Assembly (NCBI GenBank): GCA_032119595.1
Contig: JAUMBQ010000009.1
Coordinates: forward strand, 1-64,000
Reading direction: 5' to 3'
Origin: JAGIBJ01 sp032119595
Lineage (GTDB): Bacteria > Actinomycetota > Thermoleophilia > Solirubrobacterales > Solirubrobacteraceae
Length of the DNA: 64,000 bases
The notes under the pieces were generated by a model that was not told where the DNA came from, did no database searches, and was given only the letters and a program-made list of their open reading frames with translations. The translations under genes were made by a program, and so were the position numbers. This document shows, piece after piece, positions 8,463-17,306 of the stretch. Position 1 is the first letter of the stretch. Every line of letters starts with the position of its first letter.

Positions 8463-9032
8463 ATGAGCACTGTTATCGAGAGCCTCGAGCGCGAGCAGCT
8501 TCGCCGCGTTCCGAACTTCCAGCCGGGCGATCGTGTCCGCGTGCACTTCCAGGTCATCGAGGGCTCCCGCTCTCGTATCCAGGTGTTCGAGGGCATCGTG
8601 ATCAAGCGCCAGGGTCACGGCGTTCGCGAGACCTTCACGGTGCGCAAGCAGTCGTTCGGTGTCGGCGTGGAGCGTCAGTTCCCGGTCCACTCGCCGAAGA
8701 TCGACAAGATCGAGGTCCCGGCCCGCGGCGACGTCCGTCGCGCGAAGTTGTACTACCTGCGTGATCGCGTCGGTAAGGCTGCCCGCGTCCGCGAGCGTCG
8801 CTACACCGGTCCGGAAGAGGTCGTCATCCCCGGCCTCATCCACGACCCGGCGGCGATCGCTGCTGCTGAGGCCGAGGCGGCTGCTGCTGCCGAGGCGAAG
8901 GCCGCTGCTGAGGCGGAAGCCGCCGCTGCCGCGAAGGCCGAGGCCGACGCTGCTGCTCCGGCTGCTGAGACGACCGAGGACGCTGCCCCCGAGGCCAGCG
9001 CCGACGAGTCGTCCGCCGACGACGCGAAGTAG
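8463..9032 (+). CDS. rplS: 50S ribosomal protein L19 with Ala/Glu-rich extension
   Basis: Protein of 189 residues. Residues 1-117 are a full-length L19 (GDRVRVHFQVIEGSRSRIQVFEGIV, KIDKIEVPARGDVRRAKLYYLRDRVGKAARV), which sits at the subunit interface. Residues from about 125 to 189 are a low-complexity tail of Ala, Glu, Lys and Asp, so the protein is some 60-70 residues longer than typical L19. The ATG at 8463 gives the family N-terminus; longer upstream frames are not family-like. The tail is in frame, ends in a clean stop and is probably disordered and surface-exposed on the ribosome. Confidence 0.95.
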   Translation: MSTVIESLEREQLRRVPNFQPGDRVRVHFQVIEGSRSRIQVFEGIVIKRQGHGVRETFTVRKQSFGVGVERQFPVHSPKIDKIEVPARGDVRRAKLYYLRDRVGKAARVRERRYTGPEEVVIPGLIHDPAAIAAAEAEAAAAAEAKAAAEAEAAAAAKAEADAAAPAAETTEDAAPEASADESSADDAK

Positions 9033-9046
9033 CCACCAAGTCGTCC

Positions 9047-9658
9047 ATGGGGGCGGAGGGGGAGCGGGTCAGCCGACGTTGGCTTGACCTGATCGGCGTC
9101 GTGATCGGCGCCCTCCTCCTCGCCCTCCTGATCCAGTGGGTGCTGGTCAAGCCCTACCGGATCCCCTCCAGCTCGATGCTGCCGACCCTTGTGCAGGGTC
9201 AGCGCGTCTTTGTCGATCGGTTGAGCAATCGCTTCTCCGATCCGAAGCGCGGCCAGATCATCGTGTTCCATCCGCCCGCAGGCGCATCGCGCTCCGACGG
9301 GCAGGAAGCCTGCGGAGTGCCACGAGCGATGGGGCAGATCTGCCCGAAGGCCGGGCGTGGCGAGGCGAACGTCGCGTACATCAAGCGCGTGCTCGGCGTG
9401 GGTGGTGACCGGATCGCGCTGCGAAACGGCCAGGTGATTCGCGACGGCAATCCGGTTGCGGAGCCGTACGCGCAGCGGTGCGCCGCCGAGATCTGCAATT
9501 TGGAGGAGTTCGTGGTGCCGATGGACTCCTACCTCGTGCTCGGCGACAACCGTGGGCACAGCAACGACTCCCGCTATTGGGGTCCGATTCCGCGGCGCAA
9601 TGTGGTGGGCCGGGCGTTTGTCACGTACTGGCCGGCGGACCGCGTGGGCGGGCTCTGA
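9047..9658 (+). CDS. lepB: Type I signal peptidase (first copy)
   Basis: Protein of 203 residues. One N-terminal membrane helix (about 15-34) is followed by the S26 catalytic domain on the outer face. The nucleophile is Ser43 in PSSSMLPTL and the general base Lys113 in YIKRVLG; the C-terminal box LGDNRGHSNDSRYWG is intact. It cleaves signal peptides from exported proteins. It lies 14 nt after rplS and next to a paralogue, an arrangement seen in several actinobacteria. An insert with cysteines (Cys89, Cys99) between the two catalytic boxes could form a disulfide. Confidence 0.95.
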   Translation: MGAEGERVSRRWLDLIGVVIGALLLALLIQWVLVKPYRIPSSSMLPTLVQGQRVFVDRLSNRFSDPKRGQIIVFHPPAGASRSDGQEACGVPRAMGQICPKAGRGEANVAYIKRVLGVGGDRIALRNGQVIRDGNPVAEPYAQRCAAEICNLEEFVVPMDSYLVLGDNRGHSNDSRYWGPIPRRNVVGRAFVTYWPADRVGGL

Positions 9659-9826
9659 GCCAGGGCGGCATGGGGCGCACATGGTGGGCAGCGCACTGAG
9701 ACCCCTCGGTGTGGTTCAGTGTCGGGCGTGCACGACTGCCTGCTCTTGTCGAATACGGTGCGCTGCGCGCAGGGCGCCGGTGCGTCGCGACGCCGCTCAC
9801 TTCAGCCGGCACGGCGGGTCTGACCC

Positions 9827-10438
9827 GTGGCCAAAACCGAGAAGCACGAGCACGAGCACTCGAGTTGGGTCGAGACCGTCCTGGTCGTCATCGCGGCCCT
9901 TGGGTTTGCGCTCCTGATCCAGGCGTTCGTCGTGAAGCCGTACAAGATTCCGTCGCCGTCGATGGTGCCGACCCTTGATGAGGGGCAGCGCATCCTGGTC
10001 AACCGGATCGGCGAGCGCTTCGGTGATCCTCAGAACGGGCAGATCGTGGTCTTCAATCCGCCCAGTGGCGCGGGTGGGGGCGGGGCGCAGTGCGCCGCGC
10101 CTCACGCCAACGACGAGGCGTGCATCAAGCCGACGGAGGGCAAGCTCAAGCAGGCCTTCGTCAAGCGGGTCGTCGGGGAACCAGGCGACAAGCTTGAGGT
10201 CAAGGGCGGCCGCGTGATCCGCAACGGGAAGCCGGTCGACGAGCCCTACGTGCTGCCGTGCGACGACTCGACGTGCAACATCGAGCCGTTTACCGTTCCG
10301 GCCGGGCACTACTTCATGATGGGCGATAACCGCGGCAACAGCGACGATTCCCGCTTCTGGGGCCCGTTGCCACGCGACTATGTGATCGGTCGAGCCTTTG
10401 CCACGTACTGGCCGCCAAAGCGCATCGGTGGCCTCTAG
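9827..10438 (+). CDS. lepB: Type I signal peptidase (second copy)
   Basis: Protein of 203 residues with the same layout as the copy upstream: a His/Glu-rich cytoplasmic start (KTEKHEHEHS), one membrane helix (about 17-36), nucleophile Ser45 in IPSPSMVPTL, Lys113 in FVKRVVG and the GDNRGNSDDSRFWG box. The two copies share fold and length but have clearly diverged, so this is an old duplication that may reflect different substrate preferences. The GTG start at 9827 places the helix at the usual distance. The stop overlaps the rnhB start by 11 nt. Confidence 0.95.
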   Translation: MAKTEKHEHEHSSWVETVLVVIAALGFALLIQAFVVKPYKIPSPSMVPTLDEGQRILVNRIGERFGDPQNGQIVVFNPPSGAGGGGAQCAAPHANDEACIKPTEGKLKQAFVKRVVGEPGDKLEVKGGRVIRNGKPVDEPYVLPCDDSTCNIEPFTVPAGHYFMMGDNRGNSDDSRFWGPLPRDYVIGRAFATYWPPKRIGGL

Positions 10439-11183
10439 CCCCCCGAAGAAGGCCACGGCTCGCGCCAAGGCGGGTGCGGCGCCCAAGCGGCGCGCCCGTC
10501 CTGGCGAAAAGGCTGCAGCCCTGATCCTCGGCGACGCCGAGCGTGGCGATCTGGTCGCTGGTGCTGATGAGGCGGGTCGCGGATGCCTGGCGGGGCCGCT
10601 GGTCGCCGCAGCCGTGCTGCTGGAGCCGGTGAAGCTCATTCCGTGGCTCACCTACGACGAGGATCCGGGGCTCCCGCCACGGGTGCTCAATGGCCTGAGT
10701 CGTCTCGACGACTCCAAGAAGGTCCCCAAGGCGCTGCGTTTGGCGCTCGCAGCTGCGGTGGCGGACCACGTGACGGCGATCGCGGTGGTGGTCCGCAGTC
10801 CGGGCACGCTGGATCGCGACGGGCTTCATCGCACCAATCTCGCGATGCTCGGCGAGGCGCTGGACCGCGTTGACCGTCCGGGCGCCCTGCTGTTTTCCGA
10901 CGGGTTTGCGGCGCCGCTTGCTGGTGGCGGCCGAAGCGAGCCGATCATCGGCGGTGACGGGAAGAGTGCCGCGATTGCTGCTGCCTCGGTGATCGCCAAG
11001 GTCGTCCGCGACGAACTGATGCGCGGTGCCGCGCATGATCGCTGGCCGGATCACGGGTTCGACGAGCACGTCGGCTATGCGACACCGACACACCACGCGG
11101 CGATCCGGTCTTCTGGCATCACGGCGATCCATCGGCGGTCGTTTGCCTCGATCGCCTACGAAGGGGCGCCTGAGGCGGCCTGA
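10428..11183 (+). CDS. rnhB: Ribonuclease HII
   Basis: Protein of 251 residues that removes ribonucleotides from RNA-DNA hybrids. The catalytic acidic pair is Asp47-Glu48 in GADEAGRGCLAGP; further family motifs are LDDSKKV, and GGDGKSAAIAAASVIAKVVRD. The GTG at 10428, overlapping lepB by 11 nt, is preferred because it begins just before a Lys/Arg/Ala-rich N-terminal tail of about 40 residues; a TTG 30 nt upstream is less likely. The basic tail is absent from E. coli RNase HII and may aid nucleic-acid binding. Confidence 0.95.
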   Translation: MASSPPKKATARAKAGAAPKRRARPGEKAAALILGDAERGDLVAGADEAGRGCLAGPLVAAAVLLEPVKLIPWLTYDEDPGLPPRVLNGLSRLDDSKKVPKALRLALAAAVADHVTAIAVVVRSPGTLDRDGLHRTNLAMLGEALDRVDRPGALLFSDGFAAPLAGGGRSEPIIGGDGKSAAIAAASVIAKVVRDELMRGAAHDRWPDHGFDEHVGYATPTHHAAIRSSGITAIHRRSFASIAYEGAPEAA

Positions 11184-11198
11184 AGCTCGAAGAGGGGC

Positions 11199-11573
11199 CT
11201 AGAACGCGGCCTCGAGGTGATCGAGGGAGACGAGGGTGCCGCCGCCGTCGACCGTGACGCCGACCGCGTCGAAGCGGATGTCGCCGGCGCTCGGACGGTG
11301 GGGTGCTTCTGCGAGCCAGCTCGCGGCGAGTTTGCGCACCTGTCGGATCTTGCGGTGATTGATCGCTTCGAGGGGCGTCCCGGCCGAGCCGCCGGCGCGC
11401 CGCGTCTTCACTTCGACGAATACGAGGGCATCGTGGCCGTGGACGATGAGGTCGATCTCGCCGAACCGGGTACGCGCATTGCGCTCGACGATCTCGTAGC
11501 CGCAGCGCGAGAGGTGCTCGGCAGCCAGGATCTCTCCGCAGGTCGCAAGGGCAGGGCGCTGATCGATCGACAT
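11199..11573 (-). CDS. YraN family (UPF0102) putative endonuclease
   Basis: Protein of 124 residues with the PD-(D/E)xK-like core of the family: GEILAAEHL, RFGEIDLIV and VFVEVKTRR, where the Glu, Asp and E-x-K residues would bind metal. The biochemical role is unproven in most bacteria. The ATG at 11573 is supported by TATGTT 6 nt upstream. It diverges from yifB across 122 bp, and ends 15 bp from the convergent rnhB stop. Association with rnhB and yifB-dprA is widely conserved. Confidence 0.92.
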   Translation of the reverse strand: MSIDQRPALATCGEILAAEHLSRCGYEIVERNARTRFGEIDLIVHGHDALVFVEVKTRRAGGSAGTPLEAINHRKIRQVRKLAASWLAEAPHRPSAGDIRFDAVGVTVDGGGTLVSLDHLEAAF

Positions 11574-11579
11574 GGGGCG

Positions 11580-11585
11580 AACATA
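11580..11585 (-). promoter_or_regulatory. Leaderless -10 element for yraN
   Basis: TATGTT ends 6 nt before the ATG at 11573. Confidence 0.5.
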
Positions 11586-11682
11586 TGTGCGCTCGCCGCA
11601 GTTTTCGGCGAATGCGCAGAGTTGGAACGGTTCCTCCGGAGAATCGACGCAAAGGCCATCAGGAGCGGGCAAAAGCGGCCCG

Positions 11683-11688
11683 TACCTT
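11683..11688 (+). promoter_or_regulatory. Leaderless -10 element for yifB
   Basis: TACCTT ends 7 nt before the GTG at 11696 and decides that start over longer in-frame alternatives. Confidence 0.55.
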
Positions 11689-11695
11689 CGACGTT

Positions 11696-13201
11696 GTGCT
11701 CGCTCGATCCACCACCTTCTCCCTCGACGTGCTCGACGCCGTCCCCGTTCGCGTCGAGGCCGACGTCCGTCCAGGCCTCCCCGGGCTCACCGTGGTCGGA
11801 CTGGGCGATGCGGCGGTTCGGGAGGCACGGGAGCGGGTCCAGAGCGCGATCGCGAACGCGGGGCTCAAGTTGCCTCAGCGCCGGATGGTGGTGCATCTTG
11901 CGCCTGCCTGGCTGCGCAAACGGGGTTCGTCGTTCGACCTGCCGATCGCTTGCGCGTTGCTGGCGGCCAGCGGACAGCTCGCGCCCGAGCGGCTCGACGG
12001 CGTCGGACTCGCTGGCGAGCTGTCGCTCGCCGGAGAGGTGCGCCCCGTCGCTGGGATCGTGGCCATCGCGCTCGCCGCCAGGGCGGCAGGCCTCTCGCGG
12101 CTCATGCTCCCGGTCGATTCGGCCCATGAGGCAGGGCTCATCGACGGCATCGACCTGATCCCGGTGGGCAGCCTGGTCGAGGCCGTTGCGGTGCTCGCAG
12201 GCAAGCGGGCGCCACGCGCGATGCCACCGCCGCCGGCCGTGGTGCCGCCCGAGCGGCTCGAACTGGCCGATGTCCACGGCCAGGACGACGCGGTGCGAGC
12301 GGTCGAGGTCGCGGCGGCAGGGCGGCACAACCTCTTGCTGATCGGCCCACCGGGGACCGGGAAGACGATGCTCGCACGGCGGCTGCCTTCCGTGCTTCCG
12401 CCGCTCACCGCCGGCGAAGCCCTTGAGGTGATGCGGATTCGCTCGGCCACCGGGCACGGCGGCGCGGCGGCGTTCGACGATCGCCCGCCGTTTCGGGCCC
12501 CCCACCACACCATCTCGCCGATCGGTCTCGTCGGGGGCGGGGTGCCGCCGAGGGCTGGCGAGTTGACGCTCGCCCACCATGGTGTGCTCTTCCTCGACGA
12601 GTTCGGTGAGTTCTCACGCATCACGCTAGAAGCGCTTCGGCAGCCGATCGAGGATCGCTCCGTCGTCATCGCTCGGGGTGGGCGTTCGGCGCTGATGCCG
12701 ACGGACGTCCAGCTTGTGGCTGCGATGAACCCGTGCCCGTGCGGTCGAGGAGGGCACCAGTGCCGGTGCTCAGATGCCGACATCGACCGGTACCGGCGTC
12801 GCATCAGTGGCCCGCTGCTCGACCGCATCGACCTCCAGGCGACGGTGCTGCGGCCCGACCTGGCCGAGCGGGCGCGGCCGACCCGGTCGACCGACGAGGT
12901 AGCGACCCGGGTCGCCGAGGCGCGCCAGCGCCAACTCAACCGGCAGGGATGCGTCAACGCCGCGTTGACCGAACGAGGAATCAGCGATCACGGTGCCATC
13001 GCCGACGGGGCCCGCGATCTCCTCGACCGGTTGTACGCCAAGGGGACCATCTCCATGCGAGGCGCCCACCGTGTGCTGCGCGTCGCCCGGACCGTGGCCG
13101 ACCTCGACGGGGCCGGCGGAGTGAGCCGCCAGCACCTCGGCGCGGCTCTTTCAATGCGACAAGACCTGGGCAGCGACGAGTGCGACGAGTTGGCGGCATG
13201 A
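11696..13201 (+). CDS. YifB/ComM family AAA+ ATPase (Mg chelatase-like)
   Basis: Protein of 501 residues. An N-terminal Lon-like domain (1-165) contains VRVEADVRPGLPGLTVVGL. The central AAA+ ATPase has Walker A IGPPGTGKT near 217-224 and Walker B GVLFLDEFGEF, then a four-cysteine cluster NPCPCGRGGHQCRC and a C-terminal Mg-chelatase-type domain. ComM, the best-studied member, is a hexameric helicase that promotes branch migration when transformed DNA is integrated. The overlap with dprA (ATGA) supports a DNA-processing role. Confidence 0.94.
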   Translation: MLARSTTFSLDVLDAVPVRVEADVRPGLPGLTVVGLGDAAVREARERVQSAIANAGLKLPQRRMVVHLAPAWLRKRGSSFDLPIACALLAASGQLAPERLDGVGLAGELSLAGEVRPVAGIVAIALAARAAGLSRLMLPVDSAHEAGLIDGIDLIPVGSLVEAVAVLAGKRAPRAMPPPPAVVPPERLELADVHGQDDAVRAVEVAAAGRHNLLLIGPPGTGKTMLARRLPSVLPPLTAGEALEVMRIRSATGHGGAAAFDDRPPFRAPHHTISPIGLVGGGVPPRAGELTLAHHGVLFLDEFGEFSRITLEALRQPIEDRSVVIARGGRSALMPTDVQLVAAMNPCPCGRGGHQCRCSDADIDRYRRRISGPLLDRIDLQATVLRPDLAERARPTRSTDEVATRVAEARQRQLNRQGCVNAALTERGISDHGAIADGARDLLDRLYAKGTISMRGAHRVLRVARTVADLDGAGGVSRQHLGAALSMRQDLGSDECDELAA

Positions 13202-14403
13202 GCGCGCCCTCAACCGCCACCACGCAGGGGCTCGGGTCCAGAGATCTTCAAGTTTGCGACCGCTGCCTGGCCCTGTCCACGCTGACGGTCGCCCTGGCGA
13301 AGGTGCCGCAGCTCCGTCTGGAGCCGCCGATGACCGAGCCCGAAGACGGAAGCGACCCCGTGCCGGTCGTGTTCAAGGCCCCGCTCCTCGCATGCGCCGA
13401 CGGACTCGACCCGAACCCCGGGGCGCTCGCTCGGGCCGTGAACGAAGTCACCCCAGAGCGGGCGAACACGCTCATGGCGGAGTACCGGAACTGGGATGGG
13501 CAGGCCGTCCTCGCCGCCGCGTTCGAGGCAGGGCTGGCTGCGTTCTGCCAGTGCTCATCCGACTATCCCGAGGCGCTCCGGCACCTGTCTGACGCGCCCC
13601 CGGTGCTCTATGTACGCGGCGACCGGTCACTGCTGGCGTCATGCCCGCGACGGGCGATCTCGATGGTCGGAACGCGCCATCCAACGCTGATCGGACGAGA
13701 GGCCGCGCGCCGGATCGCATCTGGGATCGCACGCAGCGGTGGGCTGGTCATCAGCGGAATGGCCCTCGGGATCGACGCGGCCGCGCACGAAGGTGCGTTG
13801 TCGGTCGGTGGAGTGACGGTCGCGGTGCTCGCGAGCGGGGCTGATCGACCGAGCCCGCAGGCGCACCGCGAGCTGTACGCCCGGATCCTCGAACAGGGTG
13901 CGGTGGTCTCCGAGATGCCGCCAGGCCAGCGCCCGTACAAGTGGTGCTTCCCGGCCCGCAATCGGATCATCGCTGCCCTCGGACAGGGGACCATCGTGGT
14001 CGAAGCCCCGCTGCGCTCAGGCGCACTGATCACCGCGGAACAGGCCTACGACATCGGCCGTGACGTGTACGCAGTCCCTGGGTCGCTGGCCAGTGACGTA
14101 TCCGAAGGGACGAACCGCCTGCTCCAAGACGGGGCGGGCGCCGTGCTCGATGGCCTCCACCTCGCGGGGCAGCTTGAGTTCGGTCCTCCCGCCGGATTCG
14201 CCGGCCCGCGGGACGGCCCGCTGGCGGAGGTGCACGAGGCGCTTGGGCGAGCCCCGCTGACGCTGGCAGAACTCGCCCGCTACACCGCGACCTCGCTCGG
14301 CCCGGGGGAGCTGGAGTTGGTCCTCCTCGACCTCGAGATCGCCGGCTGGGTGGCACGGCGGCCCGACGGCCGGTATCGCGTCACGAGCCCCTGGAACCCG
14401 TAG
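13198..14403 (+). CDS. dprA: DNA processing protein DprA
   Basis: Protein of 401 residues. DprA binds incoming single-stranded DNA and loads RecA during transformation. The Rossmann-like domain covers about 140-350 with ISMVGTRHPT, SGMALGIDAAAHEGAL, the PARNRIIAAL motif and LITAEQAYDIGR. A C-terminal winged-helix domain (about 345-401) is present. N-terminal residues 1-60 carry an unusual pair of cysteines (Cys20, Cys23) and match no family feature I know. It starts inside the yifB stop, so the two are translationally coupled. No other competence genes (comEA, comEC, pilin genes) lie in the window. Confidence 0.94.
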   Translation: MSAPSTATTQGLGSRDLQVCDRCLALSTLTVALAKVPQLRLEPPMTEPEDGSDPVPVVFKAPLLACADGLDPNPGALARAVNEVTPERANTLMAEYRNWDGQAVLAAAFEAGLAAFCQCSSDYPEALRHLSDAPPVLYVRGDRSLLASCPRRAISMVGTRHPTLIGREAARRIASGIARSGGLVISGMALGIDAAAHEGALSVGGVTVAVLASGADRPSPQAHRELYARILEQGAVVSEMPPGQRPYKWCFPARNRIIAALGQGTIVVEAPLRSGALITAEQAYDIGRDVYAVPGSLASDVSEGTNRLLQDGAGAVLDGLHLAGQLEFGPPAGFAGPRDGPLAEVHEALGRAPLTLAELARYTATSLGPGELELVLLDLEIAGWVARRPDGRYRVTSPWNP

Positions 14404-14474
14404 GAGGCCCACGATGATGCTCGCTCAACGCTGGCAACCGCCATGGCCCGACACGCGGATCCGTGGCCGACGCA

Positions 14475-14480
14475 TAGGAT
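14475..14480 (+). promoter_or_regulatory. Leaderless -10 element for thiD
   Basis: TAGGAT ends 8 nt before the ATG at 14489 and supports that start over an ATG at 14414. Confidence 0.55.
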
Positions 14481-14488
14481 CGCGGCCG

Positions 14489-15415
14489 ATGCGCGACCCT
14501 CACGAAGAGCCACGCCCGGCCACGCCGATCGCCCTCACGATCGCTGGCTCTGACTCCGGCGGCGGCGCGGGAATCCAAGCAGACCTCAAAGCGTTCGCCG
14601 CTGCCGGGGTCCACGGGACGTCGGCCATCACGGCGCTGACCGCGCAAAACACGACCGGGGTCACGCTGATCGAAGCCACGACTCCGGCGATGATCATCGC
14701 GCAGGTCGAAGCTGTCGCCAGCGACATGCACATCGGGGCCGTGAAAATCGGCATGCTCGCGACGACCGCGACCATTGAAGCGGTCGCCGCCGCGCTCGAC
14801 CTGCTGCCCGGCGTGCCGGTGGTGCACGACCCGGTGATGATCTCCGAATCCGGTGCGCGCCTGCTCCAAGAAGACGCCTTGGCGGCGCTGGTGGAGCTGA
14901 TCATCCCGCGCACCACGGTCATCACCCCGAACCTGTCGGAAGCGCGTGCGCTGGCCGGCACACGCCCGCCGTCGGGTCGAGCCGAGCTCGGTTCGGAACG
15001 CGCTACGGGCGTGCCGTCGGCGGCCTTTGAAGTGACGCGACCGGCCCCAGGTCCGGGAGGCGAAGCCGGCGAGGCCCTCGACGGAGACGCGCTGCTCGAT
15101 GCCCTGCTCGCGCTCGGGCCGCAATGGGCGATGGTGACCGGCGGCCATCGAGACGAAGCGGTCGACCTTCTCGGCTCGCGGCACTCGAGCGAGCGGCACC
15201 GGTTCGCCGGCCCGCGCCACCCAGACGGAGCCGCGCACGGGTCGGGCTGCACGCACTCCTCAACGCTGGCCGCACACCTCGCGCGCGGCGCCTCCGTGCC
15301 CGAAGCCGCCGCCGCGGCGCGGCTCGCTGCCTCCGCCGCTGTGCTGAACGGGCTACGCGACATCGGCGCGGGCGCGGGGCCCGTCGACATCCTGCAGATC
15401 GCAACGCGGCGCTGA
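14489..15415 (+). CDS. thiD: Hydroxymethylpyrimidine (phosphate) kinase ThiD
   Basis: Protein of 308 residues of the ribokinase-like family, phosphorylating HMP and HMP-P for thiamine synthesis. Motifs are IAGSDSGGGAGIQADLK at the N-terminus, VHDPVMISESGARLL, TPNLSEARALAG, and the C-terminal anion-hole/catalytic Asp box reading HGSGCTHSS where many relatives have GTGC. The protein is about 40 residues longer than usual because of a low-complexity insert around residues 155-195, between the TPNLSEA and VTGGH segments. It has its own leaderless promoter, so a TPP riboswitch is not expected and none was seen. Confidence 0.92.
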   Translation: MRDPHEEPRPATPIALTIAGSDSGGGAGIQADLKAFAAAGVHGTSAITALTAQNTTGVTLIEATTPAMIIAQVEAVASDMHIGAVKIGMLATTATIEAVAAALDLLPGVPVVHDPVMISESGARLLQEDALAALVELIIPRTTVITPNLSEARALAGTRPPSGRAELGSERATGVPSAAFEVTRPAPGPGGEAGEALDGDALLDALLALGPQWAMVTGGHRDEAVDLLGSRHSSERHRFAGPRHPDGAAHGSGCTHSSTLAAHLARGASVPEAAAAARLAASAAVLNGLRDIGAGAGPVDILQIATRR

Positions 15416-15506
15416 CCATCGACGCTTCCGTCGCCGCGCCGGCTTCGCTGACCGCGCCGCCGCCACCGCCACCGCCACCACACCGGCTCAGGCCCCCTGC
15501 TCGCAC

Positions 15507-15512
15507 TAACAT
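15507..15512 (+). promoter_or_regulatory. Leaderless -10 element for ilvD
   Basis: TAACAT ends 9 nt before the ATG at 15522. The absence of a leader argues against attenuation or a T-box here. Confidence 0.5.
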
Positions 15513-15521
15513 CCCCGAGCG

Positions 15522-17216
15522 ATGACCGCCCCAGCCTTCGACGTCAAACACAAGAGCCGCGCCCTCACCGAGGGGCTCGACCGCGCGGCGGCGCGCGCGT
15601 ACCTCAACGGCATCGGGTTCGGCGGCGAGGACATGGCCAAGCCGATCATCGGCGTGGCACACGGCTGGATCGAGACGATGCCGTGCAACTTCAACCATCG
15701 CGTGCTCGCCGCCAAGGTGAAAGAGGGCATCCGCGCCGCCGGCGGCACGCCGATGGAACTCAACACGATCGCCATCTCCGACGGCATCACCATGGGCACC
15801 AGCGGCATGCGTACCTCGCTCGTCTCGCGTGAAGTCATCACCGACTCCATCGAACTCGTCGCACGCGGCCACCTGTTCGACGGCCTCGTCGTCATCACCG
15901 GCTGCGACAAGACGATCCCCGCCGGCGTCATGGCGCTTGCCCGCCTGAACCTGCCTGGCGTCATGCTCTACTCCGGCTCGATCCCGCCCGGCCACTTCCA
16001 GGGCAAAGAAGTCACGATCCTCGACGTGTTCGAAGCCGTTGGCCAACGCGCCGCCGGCAAGATCACCGACGAAGAACTCGCGGCGCTCGAAGACGTCGCC
16101 AGCCCCGGCGCCGGCGCCTGCGGCGGCCAGTTCACCGCCAACACCATGGCGATGGCCTTCGAAGTGATGGGAATCAGCCCGAACGGCTTCGCGATGGTCG
16201 ACGCCCAAACCCCAATGAAGTCCGAAGTGGCCTTCAAGACCGGCGAACTCGCGGTCGAAGTCCTGAAGCGCGGCCTGCTGCCGCGCGACGTCATCACGAA
16301 GGAGTCGATCGAAAACGCGATCGCCGCCGTCATGACCTCCGGAGGCTCCACGAACGCCGTGCTCCACCTCCTCGCCGTCGCCTACGAGGCCGGCGTCGAA
16401 CTCAACATCGACGACTTCCAGGCCATCAGCGACAGCACGCCCCTCGTGTGCGATCTCAAGCCCGGCGGCCGCTACAACGCCGTCGACCTCTGGAAAGCCG
16501 GCGGCGTCCCCGTCGTGACCCACCGCCTCAAGGAAATGGGCAAGCTCCACGAGCACTGCCCGACCGTTACCGGCCCCACGATCGGCGAGTGTGCCGACCA
16601 GGCCGTCGAAACGCCGGGGCAGGACGTTGTCCGGCCCCTCAGCGACCCGATCAAAGACCACGGCGGCCTCGCCATCCTCCGCGGCAACCTCGCGCCCGAA
16701 GGCTCCGTCGTGAAGCTGTCCGGCCACAAGCGCCGCCACCACTCAGGCCCAGCGCACGTGTTCGAGAACGAAGAGGAGGCCATGGACGCGGCGACGCACG
16801 GCAAGATCGTCGCCGGCGAAGTCATCGTCATCCGCAACGAAGGCCCGGCCGGCGGCCCCGGCATGCGAGAGATGCTCGCCGTCACCGCCACGATCAACGG
16901 CGCCGGCCTAGGCGACTCCGTTGCCCTGCTGACCGACGGCCGGTTCTCCGGCGCCACGCACGGCTTCACGATCGGTCACGTCGCGCCCGAGGCGCTGCAC
17001 GGTGGCCCGATCGCCGCCGTCAACAACGGCGACACCATCACGATCGACGTCGACGCCGGCACCATTACGCTCGACGTGCCCGAGGACGAGATCGCCCGCC
17101 GCATCGCCGCCTACGTGCAGCCGGAAATGGACGAGGAAGGCCGCACCGGCGTCCTCGGCAAGTACGCCAAGCTCGTCGGCTCGGCGTCCAAGGGCGCCCT
17201 GACGAACACGATCTAA
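15522..17216 (+). CDS. ilvD: Dihydroxy-acid dehydratase
   Basis: Protein of 564 residues catalysing the penultimate step of valine and isoleucine synthesis, dehydration of dihydroxy-acids to 2-keto acids. Three conserved cysteines for the Fe-S cluster are present: Cys55 in MPCNFNHR, Cys128 in TGCDKTIPAG and Cys200 in GACGGQFTANTM. The C-terminal half has the family stretch LLTDGRFSGATHGFTIGHVAPEA. Length is normal. No other branched-chain genes are adjacent. It converges on the alpha/beta hydrolase downstream. Confidence 0.96.
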   Translation: MTAPAFDVKHKSRALTEGLDRAAARAYLNGIGFGGEDMAKPIIGVAHGWIETMPCNFNHRVLAAKVKEGIRAAGGTPMELNTIAISDGITMGTSGMRTSLVSREVITDSIELVARGHLFDGLVVITGCDKTIPAGVMALARLNLPGVMLYSGSIPPGHFQGKEVTILDVFEAVGQRAAGKITDEELAALEDVASPGAGACGGQFTANTMAMAFEVMGISPNGFAMVDAQTPMKSEVAFKTGELAVEVLKRGLLPRDVITKESIENAIAAVMTSGGSTNAVLHLLAVAYEAGVELNIDDFQAISDSTPLVCDLKPGGRYNAVDLWKAGGVPVVTHRLKEMGKLHEHCPTVTGPTIGECADQAVETPGQDVVRPLSDPIKDHGGLAILRGNLAPEGSVVKLSGHKRRHHSGPAHVFENEEEAMDAATHGKIVAGEVIVIRNEGPAGGPGMREMLAVTATINGAGLGDSVALLTDGRFSGATHGFTIGHVAPEALHGGPIAAVNNGDTITIDVDAGTITLDVPEDEIARRIAAYVQPEMDEEGRTGVLGKYAKLVGSASKGALTNTI

Positions 17217-17234
17217 CCGGCCGCGAACCGGCGC

Positions 17235-17264
17235 GCTGGGGCCGGCCTTACGGTCGGTCCCAGC
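17235..17264. terminator. Weak hairpin between convergent genes
   Basis: GCTGGG at 17235-17240 can pair with CCCAGC at 17259-17264, with an inner CCG/CGG pairing. No T-run follows on either strand, and a short CCCAGC direct repeat continues to about 17280. It may act as a two-way stop between ilvD and the alpha/beta hydrolase, but support is weak. Confidence 0.3.
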
Positions 17265-17306
17265 CCCAGCCCCAGCCCCATCGCCCAGTCGCTTGAGCGC
17301 GGCGCC

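Noticed and set aside
17259..17280. CCCAGC-type short direct repeats
   Set aside because: Only three to four imperfect 6-bp units in a GC-rich convergent gap; too short and irregular to call a functional repeat or CRISPR-like element.
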